A stretch of 5,574 bases of DNA from an uncultured Coriobacteriaceae bacterium (GTDB taxonomy: Bacteria; Actinomycetota; Coriobacteriia; Coriobacteriales; QAMH01). Each line of letters starts with the position of its first letter. Position 1 is the first letter of the stretch. This document shows positions 1 to 5,574 of the stretch, piece after piece. The notes beneath the pieces are model-generated. The model saw only the letters and a program-made list of their open reading frames with translations, was not told the origin of the DNA and searched no databases. The DNA is taken from positions 1 through 5,574 of the forward strand of contig CADBRF010000200.1 in assembly GCA_902796975.1 (NCBI GenBank), written 5' to 3'. The position numbers and the translations under genes are program-made.

Positions 1-618
1 CAAGGTCAGGCGCGCATCTGCGATGCGCCAGAGCACATGCGCTATGTCACTCTTGCTCCTGTGGATGCCGAGGCCTATCCTCCCGCGCTCAAGGCGATTC
101 GCGAGGCCAACCTCATCGTCTTGGGGCCAGGGTCGCTCTTCACCTCTATTATTCCCAACCTGTTGGTTCCCGGTGTAACGGATGCCATTGCCGAGGCTCG
201 TAGCAGGGAAGATGACCCTGCCTCCACGGTGTTTGTCTGCTCGCTGGCAGACATGCAGGGCGAGACCTGGGGCATGAACTGCTACGACCACGTCAACGCG
301 GTGGTGCGCCACGGCATGCGCGACCTGCTCGACATTGCCCTCATCCATCGCAATGACGAGTCCTCGCCCATGGCCACAGGCATGTTTCCCAAGGTCGAGG
401 ATTATTCGGATGCCCAGTACCTCACCCGCGGCCGTCGCGAGGGGACAATCCGTCATGTCGAGGTGAACGAGGAACTGCTCACCAAAATCCAGGCGCTTGG
501 CGTCCGTCCTCTGGTTCGAGACCTCGTGGATCCTGAGCGGCCCACCTGGCATAGTCGCGAGTCACTGGAGAAGGCGTTTGCGGAGGTATTGCGGATTTGT
601 CATTCACAGCGGAAGTAA
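1..618 (+). CDS. yvcK: YvcK/CofD-like gluconeogenesis factor, 3' part
   Basis: The reading frame is open from base 1, so the gene begins upstream; 205 codons remain before the TAA at 616-618. The fragment carries the family's GPGSLFTS glycine-rich loop (fragment residues 42-49), followed by IIPNLL, then QGET and a YDHVNAVVRHG segment, all matching the C-terminal half of YvcK proteins (2-phospho-L-lactate transferase-like fold, usually about 310-450 residues). YvcK is a cytoplasmic protein that binds UDP-sugars in Bacillus and Mycobacterium (called CuvA there) and is needed for growth on gluconeogenic carbon sources and for normal cell-wall synthesis; no enzymatic product is established. The next gene, whiA, overlaps its last 22 bases, the usual yvcK-whiA pairing, which commonly has rapZ just upstream (outside this window). 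An ATG at 37 is internal and not the start. Identity is firm; the N-terminal half cannot be assessed. Confidence 0.93.
   Translation, partial: QGQARICDAPEHMRYVTLAPVDAEAYPPALKAIREANLIVLGPGSLFTSIIPNLLVPGVTDAIAEARSREDDPASTVFVCSLADMQGETWGMNCYDHVNAVVRHGMRDLLDIALIHRNDESSPMATGMFPKVEDYSDAQYLTRGRREGTIRHVEVNEELLTKIQALGVRPLVRDLVDPERPTWHSRESLEKAFAEVLRICHSQRK
582..586 (+). promoter_or_regulatory. Ribosome binding site deciding the TTG start of whiA
   Basis: GGAGG lies inside the last codons of yvcK, 10 bases before the TTG at 597. It supports this rare start codon, because the encoded N-terminus begins exactly where WhiA family proteins do. Confidence 0.7.
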
Positions 619-1532
619 GGGAGGAGCTCGCTCGCGTCGAGCCAACATGCCCTGATTGCGACAAGGCAGAGCTTGCGGCAATCGTGCGCACCCAGGGCAC
701 GATTGGGCTCTCGGGCGGTGGCCGGACGAGGCTGGAGATCGCTACAGAAATCGCCTCCGTCGCACGCGTGGCAATCCGGATGCTCCACGACGTCTACGGT
801 CTTGAAACCGAGCTCACGGTCCGGCGCAACGTCCTCCACAGAACGCATAACTATCTCATCACCGTACCTGGCCAGCTCGCGCTCTCCGAAGCGCTGCACG
901 ACTTGGGGATGCTGGGCGATGAGGGCTTCATGGGCGGCGTCCCCCAGAAGCTCGTGGCAAAGAAGTGCTGCGCGGCGGCGTATTTGCGCGGTATGTTTCT
1001 CGTGGGTGGCTACATCGCCGATCCGCATGGGGACTTTCATTTCGAGCTGACCACTGCTTCCGAATCACTCGCACGCGATGTGGTCGAGTTGATGAAGCGT
1101 CATGATATCGACGCGCGTTCCATCCGTCGCCACAACACCTACACTATCTATCTCAAAGGCGCCGAACACATCATCAGCTTCCTCGTGTTCGTGGGCGCTC
1201 AGAAGAGCGCGCTTGTCATGGAGAGTGCACGGGTCATCAAATCGGTGCGCAATGATACCAACCGCCGCGTCAACGCCGAAATTGCCAACCAGAACAAGGC
1301 ATCCGAAGCTGCCCTCAAGCAGATAGAGAGCATCCGCATCCTCATCGAGAACGACGAGCTCGATGACCTGCCTGCCTCGCTTCGAGAAATCGCCCTACTC
1401 AGGCTCCGCAATCCCGATACGAGCCTCAAGGACCTGGGCGAGCTTGCCAATCCGCCGCTTTCGAAGAGCGCGGTCTACCACCGTCTGCTCCGCATCAACG
1501 CCATTGCAGAGGGAGTTGCCCGCGAGGTTTGA
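597..1532 (+). CDS. whiA: WhiA sporulation/cell-division-type DNA-binding regulator
   Basis: The product is 311 residues, a normal WhiA length. It opens with MSFTAEVREELAR, the family's usual first residues, which fixes the start at the TTG of 597, preceded by GGAGG (582-586) with a 10-base spacer. Residues ~20-215 form the degenerate LAGLIDADG homing-endonuclease-like region, with the signature around LRGMFLVGGYIADPHG (130-145). VRNDTNRRVNAEIAN (217-231) is a second family signature. The C-terminal helix-turn-helix lies at about 276-300 (SLKDLGELANPPLSKSAVYH). WhiA binds DNA without endonuclease activity; in Streptomyces it activates sporulation septation genes with the sigma factor WhiG, and in Bacillus it influences division and chromosome segregation. 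In a non-sporulating coriobacterium the targets are unknown. It overlaps yvcK by 22 bases, so the two are almost certainly cotranscribed and probably translationally coupled. Nothing looks truncated or out of place. Confidence 0.95.
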   Translation: MSFTAEVREELARVEPTCPDCDKAELAAIVRTQGTIGLSGGGRTRLEIATEIASVARVAIRMLHDVYGLETELTVRRNVLHRTHNYLITVPGQLALSEALHDLGMLGDEGFMGGVPQKLVAKKCCAAAYLRGMFLVGGYIADPHGDFHFELTTASESLARDVVELMKRHDIDARSIRRHNTYTIYLKGAEHIISFLVFVGAQKSALVMESARVIKSVRNDTNRRVNAEIANQNKASEAALKQIESIRILIENDELDDLPASLREIALLRLRNPDTSLKDLGELANPPLSKSAVYHRLLRINAIAEGVAREV

Positions 1533-1596
1533 GGAACGCTAGCGGCGCAATACGGCACCGGGCGGATTCGCGAACATGCTTGTAACAGAGACACTC

Positions 1597-1602
1597 TATA
1601 CT
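1597..1602 (+). promoter_or_regulatory. Candidate -10 box of a proA promoter
   Basis: TATACT matches the TATAAT consensus at five of six positions and sits 39 bases before the proA ATG, in the A/T-richer second half of the whiA-proA gap. No good -35 hexamer is present at 16-18 bases upstream; the TTGTAA at 1580-1585 is only 11 bases away, too close for a standard sigma-70 promoter. If real, the promoter is weak or activator-dependent. A GACAC pentamer (1590-1594) lies just upstream. The rest of the gap (1533-1580) shows only a CGCTAGCG palindrome (1537-1544) and no terminator. Confidence 0.4.
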
Positions 1603-1627
1603 TATCCAAACACTAACAGGTTGAAGT

Positions 1628-1634
1628 AAAGGAG
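1628..1634 (+). promoter_or_regulatory. Ribosome binding site of proA
   Basis: AAAGGAG is followed by a 7-base spacer and the ATG at 1642. It is a strong Shine-Dalgarno match and fixes the proA start. Confidence 0.8.
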
Positions 1635-1641
1635 ACGCATC

Positions 1642-2901
1642 ATGGGCGAGGCGCGTGAAAAAGCCGAAGCAGCGCGTGCAGCGGTAGCTGAGATGGCTGG
1701 TGTGAACGCCGATGTGCGTATTGCGGCACTGCATGCAATGGCAGCGGCGCTGCTTGCGCACACGGAGGAAATTCTCGAAGCCAATGCAGCCGATATGGCG
1801 GCAGCACGTGAGAAAGGCACATCTGCTTCGCTCCTCGACCGTCTTGAGCTCAGCGAGGCTCGTGTTGCCAGCATGGCGCAGGGGCTCGAGGAAGTTGCCG
1901 CCCAGCCTGAGGTGCTTGGTGAGGTCGTAGAGGGCAGGCGTCTCTACAACGGCCTTTCGCTTACCAAAGTGCGGGTGCCTCTGGGCGTTGTCGCAATCGT
2001 CTATGAGGCTCGACCCAACGTCACCGCTGATGCAGCTGGGCTCTGCATCAAGACGGGCAACGCCTGCATCCTCCGCGGTGGCAGCATGGCCCAGCGCTCC
2101 TGTCTTGCGATCTCCGGCGTGCTTGCAGATGCCGCGGCAAGTGCTGGGCTCCCGAGAAACTGCATTCAGAGCATCGAAGATACGAGTCATGACGCAACAA
2201 ACGAGCTCATGAGCCTCATCGGCCTTGTTGACGTGCTCATTCCCCGCGGCGGTGCAGGTCTCATCCGCCACTGCGTGGAGAACGCCAAGGTTCCGGTTAT
2301 CGAGACGGGCTCAGGCAACTGCCATATCTATATCAACGAAGCGGCAAATCCTGCATACGTCATCCCCATCATCATCAATGCGAAAACCCAGCGCCCGGGC
2401 GTCTGCAATGCTGCGGAAAGCCTCCTCGTGGATGAGATTGTCGCGGATGACTTCCTGCCGGATGTGCTCCGCGCCCTGGCCGAGCACGGCGTCAAGCTGC
2501 ATCTGGATGAACACGCTCTGACCATTGCCAAGGAGCTGGAGATTGAGGCTGTCCCGGCAACCGAGGAAGATTGGGGCAAGGAGTATCTCGAACTCGAGAT
2601 GAGCGTAAAGTGCGTTTCTGGCTTGGACGAGGCGATTGCCCATATCAACCGCTACAACACCGGTCATTCCGAGTGCATCATCAGCGATGATGCGCCTTCA
2701 ATCGAGAAGTTCTTCAACGAGGTTGACGCTTCCACGGTCTACGCCAACGCGTCCACGCGCTTCACCGACGGTGGCCAGTTCGGGCTGGGCGCGGAAATCG
2801 GCATCAGCACGCAGAAGCTGCACGCCCGTGGGCCGATGGGCGCTCAGGCGCTCACCACCACCAAGTACCTCGTGCGCGGGGCAGGGCAGGTTCGCGCTTA
2901 G
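1642..2901 (+). CDS. proA: Gamma-glutamyl phosphate reductase
   Basis: This enzyme catalyses the second step of proline synthesis in the cytoplasm: NADPH-dependent reduction of gamma-glutamyl phosphate to glutamate-5-semialdehyde, which cyclises to pyrroline-5-carboxylate. The 419 residues match the usual ~417. Visible family marks are VPLGVVAIVYEARPNVT (112-128, nucleotide-binding domain start), LRGGSMA, the catalytic cysteine C255 within QRPGVCNAAESLLV, and the C-terminal STRFTDGGQFGLGAEIGIST segment of the aldehyde dehydrogenase superfamily. The ATG at 1642 follows a strong ribosome binding site. The partner proB (glutamate 5-kinase), which often precedes proA, is not here; whiA occupies that place, so proB must lie elsewhere or be absent. 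The TAG stop shares its G with the GTG start of nadD, suggesting translational coupling. The gene is intact. Confidence 0.97.
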   Translation: MGEAREKAEAARAAVAEMAGVNADVRIAALHAMAAALLAHTEEILEANAADMAAAREKGTSASLLDRLELSEARVASMAQGLEEVAAQPEVLGEVVEGRRLYNGLSLTKVRVPLGVVAIVYEARPNVTADAAGLCIKTGNACILRGGSMAQRSCLAISGVLADAAASAGLPRNCIQSIEDTSHDATNELMSLIGLVDVLIPRGGAGLIRHCVENAKVPVIETGSGNCHIYINEAANPAYVIPIIINAKTQRPGVCNAAESLLVDEIVADDFLPDVLRALAEHGVKLHLDEHALTIAKELEIEAVPATEEDWGKEYLELEMSVKCVSGLDEAIAHINRYNTGHSECIISDDAPSIEKFFNEVDASTVYANASTRFTDGGQFGLGAEIGISTQKLHARGPMGAQALTTTKYLVRGAGQVRA

Positions 2902-3623
2902 TGGAACGGCAGGTAGCAGAGCAGCGTGCGCTCGAACGTTTTGCGGAGGAACCGGGTGTAATAGGGGAGAAGACAGCCCAGCTCATGAATGGCCCGAGTG
3001 ACATGGTGGAGAACTCTGCCGTGCGCAGAGTCGGCATCATGGGTGGCACCTTCGACCCCATCCACAACGGCCATCTCGCCATCGCCAGAAGTGTTGCCGA
3101 CCAGCTCTCTCTCGATGAAGTCATGTTCATTCCAACGGGCAGGCCAAACTTCAAGCGCGACCGCAAGGTGACGAGTGGAGAAGACCGGGCCAATATGGTT
3201 GAGCTCGCCATTGCGGGCGTCTCTGACTTTGTGCTTAGCAGGTGCGAGGTGGAACGGCCAGGCATCACCTACACGGCTGATACCATGCGCGAGCTCACCA
3301 CGGAATACCCGCAGACCCATTTCTACTTCATCATGGGGGCGGATTCTGCTGCGACGCTCGTCAAATGGAAATATGCAGACCAGCTCGTGAACCTCATGTC
3401 GGTGGTGGCAACGCAGCGTCCGGGCTATGATTTCTCGCATGTGCGAGAAATCCACGAGGCGAGCTCTCTGAAGTTTGATATGAAATATGTCGAAGTTCCC
3501 CAGGTGGATATTTCATCCACGGAGCTGCGTGCCATGATTGCCGAGGGCAGGCCAACAGACCGGTGGATCTGCAAGCCGGTGCGTGAATACATTGCTCAGC
3601 ACGGACTCTACCAGCAGGGATGA
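2901..3623 (+). CDS. nadD: Nicotinate-nucleotide adenylyltransferase, with N-terminal extension
   Basis: NadD transfers AMP from ATP to nicotinate mononucleotide, giving deamido-NAD, a step common to de novo and Preiss-Handler NAD synthesis. The catalytic core begins at residue 42: GIMGGTFDPIHNGHL (45-59) contains the HxGH nucleotidyltransferase motif (H55, H58). GAD (146-148) with W156, the RPGYD segment, and ISSTELR (204-210) complete the family pattern. From the GTG at 2901 the product is 240 residues, about 40 longer than typical. I chose this start because it overlaps the proA stop (TAGTG) and because the 40 extra codons have coding-like base use (G at positions 1/2/3: 20/7/18; T: 2/10/7). 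Alternatives in frame are ATG 2985, ATG 3003 and GTG 3021; the last has GGAG nine bases upstream and would give a 200-residue protein of normal size. Function is firm, the start is not. Confidence 0.92.
   Translation: MERQVAEQRALERFAEEPGVIGEKTAQLMNGPSDMVENSAVRRVGIMGGTFDPIHNGHLAIARSVADQLSLDEVMFIPTGRPNFKRDRKVTSGEDRANMVELAIAGVSDFVLSRCEVERPGITYTADTMRELTTEYPQTHFYFIMGADSAATLVKWKYADQLVNLMSVVATQRPGYDFSHVREIHEASSLKFDMKYVEVPQVDISSTELRAMIAEGRPTDRWICKPVREYIAQHGLYQQG
3008..3011 (+). promoter_or_regulatory. Possible ribosome binding site for a shorter NadD
   Basis: GGAG is nine bases before the in-frame GTG at 3021, exactly at the edge of the conserved NadD core. It could drive initiation of a 200-residue form, either as the only start or alongside the longer one from 2901. 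An AGGGGAGA at 2963-2970 is 14 bases before the ATG at 2985, which is rather far. Confidence 0.35.
3429..3452. repeat. 24-base near-perfect palindrome inside nadD
   Basis: Two perfectly complementary 11-base arms, GATTTCTCGCA (3429-3439) and TGCGAGAAATC (3442-3452), flank the dinucleotide TG. As RNA it would fold into a 10-bp stem with an AUGU loop. It occupies exactly eight codons of nadD (D177-I184), just after the RPGY segment. No U tract follows, so it is not an intrinsic terminator. It matches no operator I recognise. Confidence 0.8.
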
Positions 3624-3674
3624 ACGCGAGCTTATGTGGTTTGCGCAATGAAAACTGAGAGGTTTTAAGGGACT

Positions 3675-4304
3675 ATGAAACCAGATAAGAAGCTCTATAA
3701 GCGCTGCGAGGAAGCCGTTGATAACCGTCTCTCGGGCAAGCGCCTCAAGCATGTGCATTCGGTTTCGGAATTCGCCGCACAGCTCGCGCACGTCTACGGG
3801 GTCAACGAGTTCGACGCCAAGATTGCCGGCCTTCTCCATGACTGGGACAAGCTTCTCAAGGACGAGGAATTTCCGGCACGCATGGAGGAGCTGGGTATCA
3901 CTCCGCCAGACCACGTTGAGTTTCTCTGGCCCGTGCTCCACTCCTTCACGGGCGCCGAAGCCGTTCATCGTGAGTTTCCCGAGCTCTCGGACGACATCAT
4001 CAGCTCGATTCGTAACCACACGCTCGGAGCCATAAAGATGTCCGACCTCGATATGGTCATCTTCATCTCCGATATCATCGAGCCTCGCAGGAAGGCCTAT
4101 GCGGGCATCCAAGAACTCCGTGACGAGGTGGGCAAGGTCGACCTTTCCACGCTCTACTTCCACGCCTACCAGCAGACCATGCGGTCTCTCATCGACCGCG
4201 GCAGGTTCATCCATCCCGCGGCATTCGACATCTGGAACGGGCTCGTGGAGGCGAATGTCAAACTGGACAAAAGCAAACAGGGCGATCCGAACGTCGTCCT
4301 CTAG
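3675..4304 (+). CDS. yqeK: YqeK-type HD-domain bis(5'-nucleosyl)-tetraphosphatase
   Basis: The 209-residue product has the YqeK version of the HD metal-dependent phosphohydrolase fold: KRLKHVHSV with H26, LLHDWDK with H55-D56, LHSFTGAEAV with H89, RNHTLG with H115, and SDIIEPRRK with D133. All expected metal-binding residues are present. YqeK enzymes split Ap4A symmetrically into two ADP, limiting an alarmone-like nucleotide linked to stress and biofilm behaviour in Firmicutes. It follows nadD by 51 bases; nadD-yqeK-rsfS is a recurrent order, and the two enzymes are fused in some bacteria. The start ATG at 3675 is set by an in-frame TAA at 3666-3668 and by homology; its ribosome site is poor, either AAGGGA only two bases away or GAGAGG (3657-3662) 12 bases away. 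The last ~20 residues (lysine-rich, beyond the helical core) look variable. Confidence 0.92.
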   Translation: MKPDKKLYKRCEEAVDNRLSGKRLKHVHSVSEFAAQLAHVYGVNEFDAKIAGLLHDWDKLLKDEEFPARMEELGITPPDHVEFLWPVLHSFTGAEAVHREFPELSDDIISSIRNHTLGAIKMSDLDMVIFISDIIEPRRKAYAGIQELRDEVGKVDLSTLYFHAYQQTMRSLIDRGRFIHPAAFDIWNGLVEANVKLDKSKQGDPNVVL

Positions 4305-4314
4305 CGGCGTTGAC

Positions 4315-4337
4315 TCCTACGCGGCGAGCGCGTGGGG
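4315..4337 (+). terminator. Stem-loop after yqeK, possible U-less terminator
   Basis: Ten bases after the yqeK stop, bases 4315-4323 can pair with 4329-4337: nine pairs including two G-U wobbles, with a GC-rich centre (ACGCG / CGCGT) and a GCGAG loop. No U tract follows, so classical intrinsic termination is unlikely. It could act as a U-less terminator, a 3'-end stabiliser or a pause site, or be chance in GC-rich sequence. Confidence 0.3.
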
Positions 4338-4344
4338 CATTGGT

Positions 4345-4373
4345 GGGCGTGCCGTCACATATTTTTCACGCCC
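4345..4373. repeat. Inverted repeat upstream of the rsfS -10 box
   Basis: GGGCGTG (4345-4351) and CACGCCC (4367-4373) are perfect complements separated by 15 bases that end in a five-T run. The arm centres are 22 bases apart, about two helical turns, and the repeat covers the -35 region of the proposed rsfS promoter, as an operator for a dimeric regulator would. It could also be a hairpin in read-through RNA. Seven-base arms with this spacing are expected by chance a few times in this length, so only position makes it notable. Confidence 0.4.
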
Positions 4374-4380
4374 TTCTGCC

Positions 4381-4386
4381 TATAAT
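4381..4386 (+). promoter_or_regulatory. Consensus -10 box of an rsfS promoter
   Basis: A perfect TATAAT lies 35 bases before the rsfS GTG in the 117-base yqeK-rsfS gap. A TG two bases upstream (4377-4378) is one base off the extended -10 position. The 17-base-upstream hexamer (4358-4363, CATATT) is a poor -35, so strength may depend on the near-extended -10 or on an activator. It would let rsfS-murT be transcribed apart from the proA-nadD-yqeK unit. Confidence 0.6.
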
Positions 4387-4410
4387 GTGAACGGATATTT
4401 ACATGCTGAT

Positions 4411-4416
4411 AAGGAG
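4411..4416 (+). promoter_or_regulatory. Ribosome binding site of rsfS
   Basis: AAGGAG followed by a five-base spacer supports the GTG start at 4422 rather than the GTG at 4420, which is followed at once by a stop codon. Confidence 0.75.
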
Positions 4417-4421
4417 CAAGT

Positions 4422-4970
4422 GTGACTGAAAATCTGACTTCGCGCGACCTGGCGAACATTGCGGCGCGCGCAATCGATGAGAAAAAGGGCAGCGACATCG
4501 TCATCCAAGAGGTTGGCGAACTGCTCAATGTGACTGACTATTTCATTATCGCCACGGGCGCGAACCGGCGCCGTGTGGACGCAATCCAGGAATACGTGGA
4601 AGAGTGCCTCACCAAGGAGGCCGGTATCAAGCCCTACAGCATCGAGGGCCTTGACGAGATGACCTGGGTCCTTATGGACTACGGCAATATCGTTGTCCAT
4701 ATCTTCCAGCCTGCCCAGCGCGATTTCTACCGCCTCGAGCAGCTCTGGGAAGATGCACCCACCATGGACGCAGCTGCCGCCGGCATCGAAGACGCCGAGT
4801 ATTCCGAGCGCATCTCCAAGCTCCTTGAGCATCAGAAGCAGCGCATGGAAGAGCTTGCAGCGGAAGGCTCTCAGGAAGAAGAGTCCGAGAGCGATGTTGA
4901 AGAATACGACGAGATCATCGACCCGGAGGGGACTGGCTTCACCCGGGAAGAGTTCGACGAGTTGAAATAG
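4422..4970 (+). CDS. rsfS: Ribosomal silencing factor RsfS with acidic C-terminal tail
   Basis: RsfS (YbeB/Iojap family) binds ribosomal protein uL14 on the 50S subunit and blocks joining of the 30S subunit, slowing translation when nutrients run short. Residues ~5-112 form the family domain: SRDLANIAARAIDEKKGSDI, VTDYFIIATGANRRRVDAI, then YSIEGLDEMTWVLMDYGNIV and VHIFQPAQRDFYRLEQLW. The usual length is 105-130 residues; this protein has 182. Residues 113-182 are an extra tail with 24 acidic and 6 basic residues, probably a short helix (about 123-147) followed by a disordered acidic stretch with runs such as EEESESDVEEYDE. The tail keeps the same frame and coding style and ends eight bases before murT, so it is not a read-through artefact. 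The start is a GTG with a good ribosome site, and a promoter lies just upstream. Confidence 0.94.
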   Translation: MTENLTSRDLANIAARAIDEKKGSDIVIQEVGELLNVTDYFIIATGANRRRVDAIQEYVEECLTKEAGIKPYSIEGLDEMTWVLMDYGNIVVHIFQPAQRDFYRLEQLWEDAPTMDAAAAGIEDAEYSERISKLLEHQKQRMEELAAEGSQEEESESDVEEYDEIIDPEGTGFTREEFDELK

Positions 4971-4978
4971 GGGTTCTC

Positions 4979-5574
4979 ATGGGCGTGCGGAGGGTTTGCG
5001 CGACGCTGGTCTGCAAGGCGACGTACCACGTACTCCGCCTGCTCAAACATGGTGGGACATCGCTGCCGGGCAAACTCGCTCTCAAAATCGATCCTACCTG
5101 TCTCGCCCACTTCTCCCAGGGCGTGAAGACCATCGTCATCACGGGCACCAACGGGAAGACCACCTCGACGCATATCGTGGCCCAGGCGCTCGAAAACGCG
5201 GGGAAGCGAGCGTTCTACAACAGGAGCGGTGCCAACCTCATCCAGGGCATCACCACGGAGTTTGCGCTCCGCTCGACTCTTTCGGGCAAGCCCACCTGCG
5301 AATACGCCGCCATCGAGTGCGACGAAGGAGCCATGAAGCGTGTGTGCGCAGCTCTCGACCCGGATGTCATCGTGGTCACTAACGTCTTCCGCGACCAGCT
5401 TGACCGCTATGGCGAGGTCATGCACACGCGGGAGAATATCCTGAATGGCCTCAAGGACGCTCCCCATGCTACGCTCGTGCTCAACGCTGACGATTCCATC
5501 GTGGTCTCGCTCTCGCGCGAGGTTCCCAATGAGTTCGTCTACGATGCCGCGACCTCCGAGATCTACCCCAAGCG
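4979..5574 (+). CDS. murT: MurT, Mur ligase-type subunit of lipid II isoglutaminyl synthase, 5' part
   Basis: The frame from the ATG at 4979 stays open to the window end (198 full codons), so the 3' part is missing. MurT works with the glutamine amidotransferase GatD to amidate the alpha-carboxyl of D-glutamate in the lipid II stem peptide at the inner face of the membrane, using ATP. The ATP-binding loop ITGTNGKTTS is at 54-63. NRSGANLIQGI (81-91), ECDEGA (113-118), TNVFRDQLDRYGE (134-146) and LNADD (168-172) are typical of MurT rather than of the classical Mur ligases MurC-F. The zinc-ribbon insert and the C-terminal domain expected in MurT lie past the window, and gatD is expected downstream. 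It begins eight bases after the rsfS stop, with AGGGG (4969-4973) as ribosome site overlapping that stop, so translation is probably coupled. Residues 1-50 show no clear signal peptide. Confidence 0.93.
   Translation, partial: MGVRRVCATLVCKATYHVLRLLKHGGTSLPGKLALKIDPTCLAHFSQGVKTIVITGTNGKTTSTHIVAQALENAGKRAFYNRSGANLIQGITTEFALRSTLSGKPTCEYAAIECDEGAMKRVCAALDPDVIVVTNVFRDQLDRYGEVMHTRENILNGLKDAPHATLVLNADDSIVVSLSREVPNEFVYDAATSEIYPK

Noticed and set aside
1571..1586. CGAAC half-site resembling a LexA/SOS box before proA
   Set aside because: The second half (GTTCG/GTTYC) is missing at the required spacing, and proA is not a known SOS gene.
1495..2271. Long open frame of 258 codons on the minus strand opposite proA
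   Set aside because: It lies antisense to a fully conserved proA, has a cysteine/histidine-rich composition with no recognisable domain, and is the usual shadow in GC-rich coding sequence.
2391..2402. CGCCCGGGCG palindrome in proA
   Set aside because: It falls on the codons of the invariant active-site QRPGVC motif, so protein constraint and GC richness explain it.
3480..3516. 9-base inverted repeat ATGAAATAT / ATATTTCAT with a 19-base loop in nadD, overlapping a GTGGAT / ATCCAC hairpin (3504-3520)
   Set aside because: Arms of this length with a loop up to 30 bases are expected about once by chance in this window, and the codons encode the conserved ISST region.
3138..3555. 11-base direct repeat GGGCAGGCCAA at 3138-3148 and 3545-3555
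   Set aside because: Both copies encode Gly-Arg-Pro in nadD with the same preferred codons; no larger duplication surrounds them.
3648..3668. Six-codon mini-ORF (MKTERF) just before yqeK, in the same frame
   Set aside because: No ribosome binding site precedes it and its peptide has no attenuation-like codon run; it mainly shows that yqeK cannot start further upstream.
3513..4214. Minus-strand open frame of 233 codons opposite nadD and yqeK
   Set aside because: It runs across two well-supported genes and their gap, with no family motif; a mirror of codon bias.

Overview
The window holds seven genes, all on the + strand, from a moderately GC-rich chromosome (I judge roughly 58-60% GC by eye; not computed). 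Gene content points to an actinobacterium of the class Coriobacteriia, with a Collinsella/Olsenella-type gut or oral lineage as best guess. The reasons are the yvcK-whiA pair, proA-nadD followed by a separate yqeK and rsfS, and a MurT-type Mur ligase. This placement is inference from gene families and order, not from a marker gene.

Layout. 1-618 is the 3' part of yvcK (cut by the window start). 597-1532 is whiA, starting with TTG inside yvcK. 1533-1641 is a 109-base gap with a probable proA promoter. 1642-2901 is proA. 2901-3623 is nadD, whose GTG start shares one base with the proA stop and which has an unusual ~40-residue N-terminal extension. 3624-3674 is a short gap. 3675-4304 is yqeK. 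4305-4421 is a 117-base gap with two inverted repeats and a consensus -10 box. 4422-4970 is rsfS with a long acidic tail. 4979-5574 is the 5' part of murT (cut by the window end).

How they work together. The genes are core housekeeping and control functions: YvcK (carbon/cell-wall balance), WhiA (DNA-binding regulator), ProA (proline synthesis), NadD (NAD synthesis), YqeK (dinucleoside polyphosphate hydrolase), RsfS (ribosome silencing under nutrient limitation) and MurT (peptidoglycan glutamate amidation). The close packing suggests two or three overlapping transcription units, with internal starts proposed before proA and before rsfS. I see no canonical intrinsic terminator with a U tract.

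No mobile elements, RNA genes, CRISPR arrays or clear signs of transfer were seen, and I did not find a new multi-gene system. The least explained items are a near-perfect 24-base palindrome inside nadD, the NadD N-terminal extension, the acidic RsfS tail and the structured yqeK-rsfS gap.
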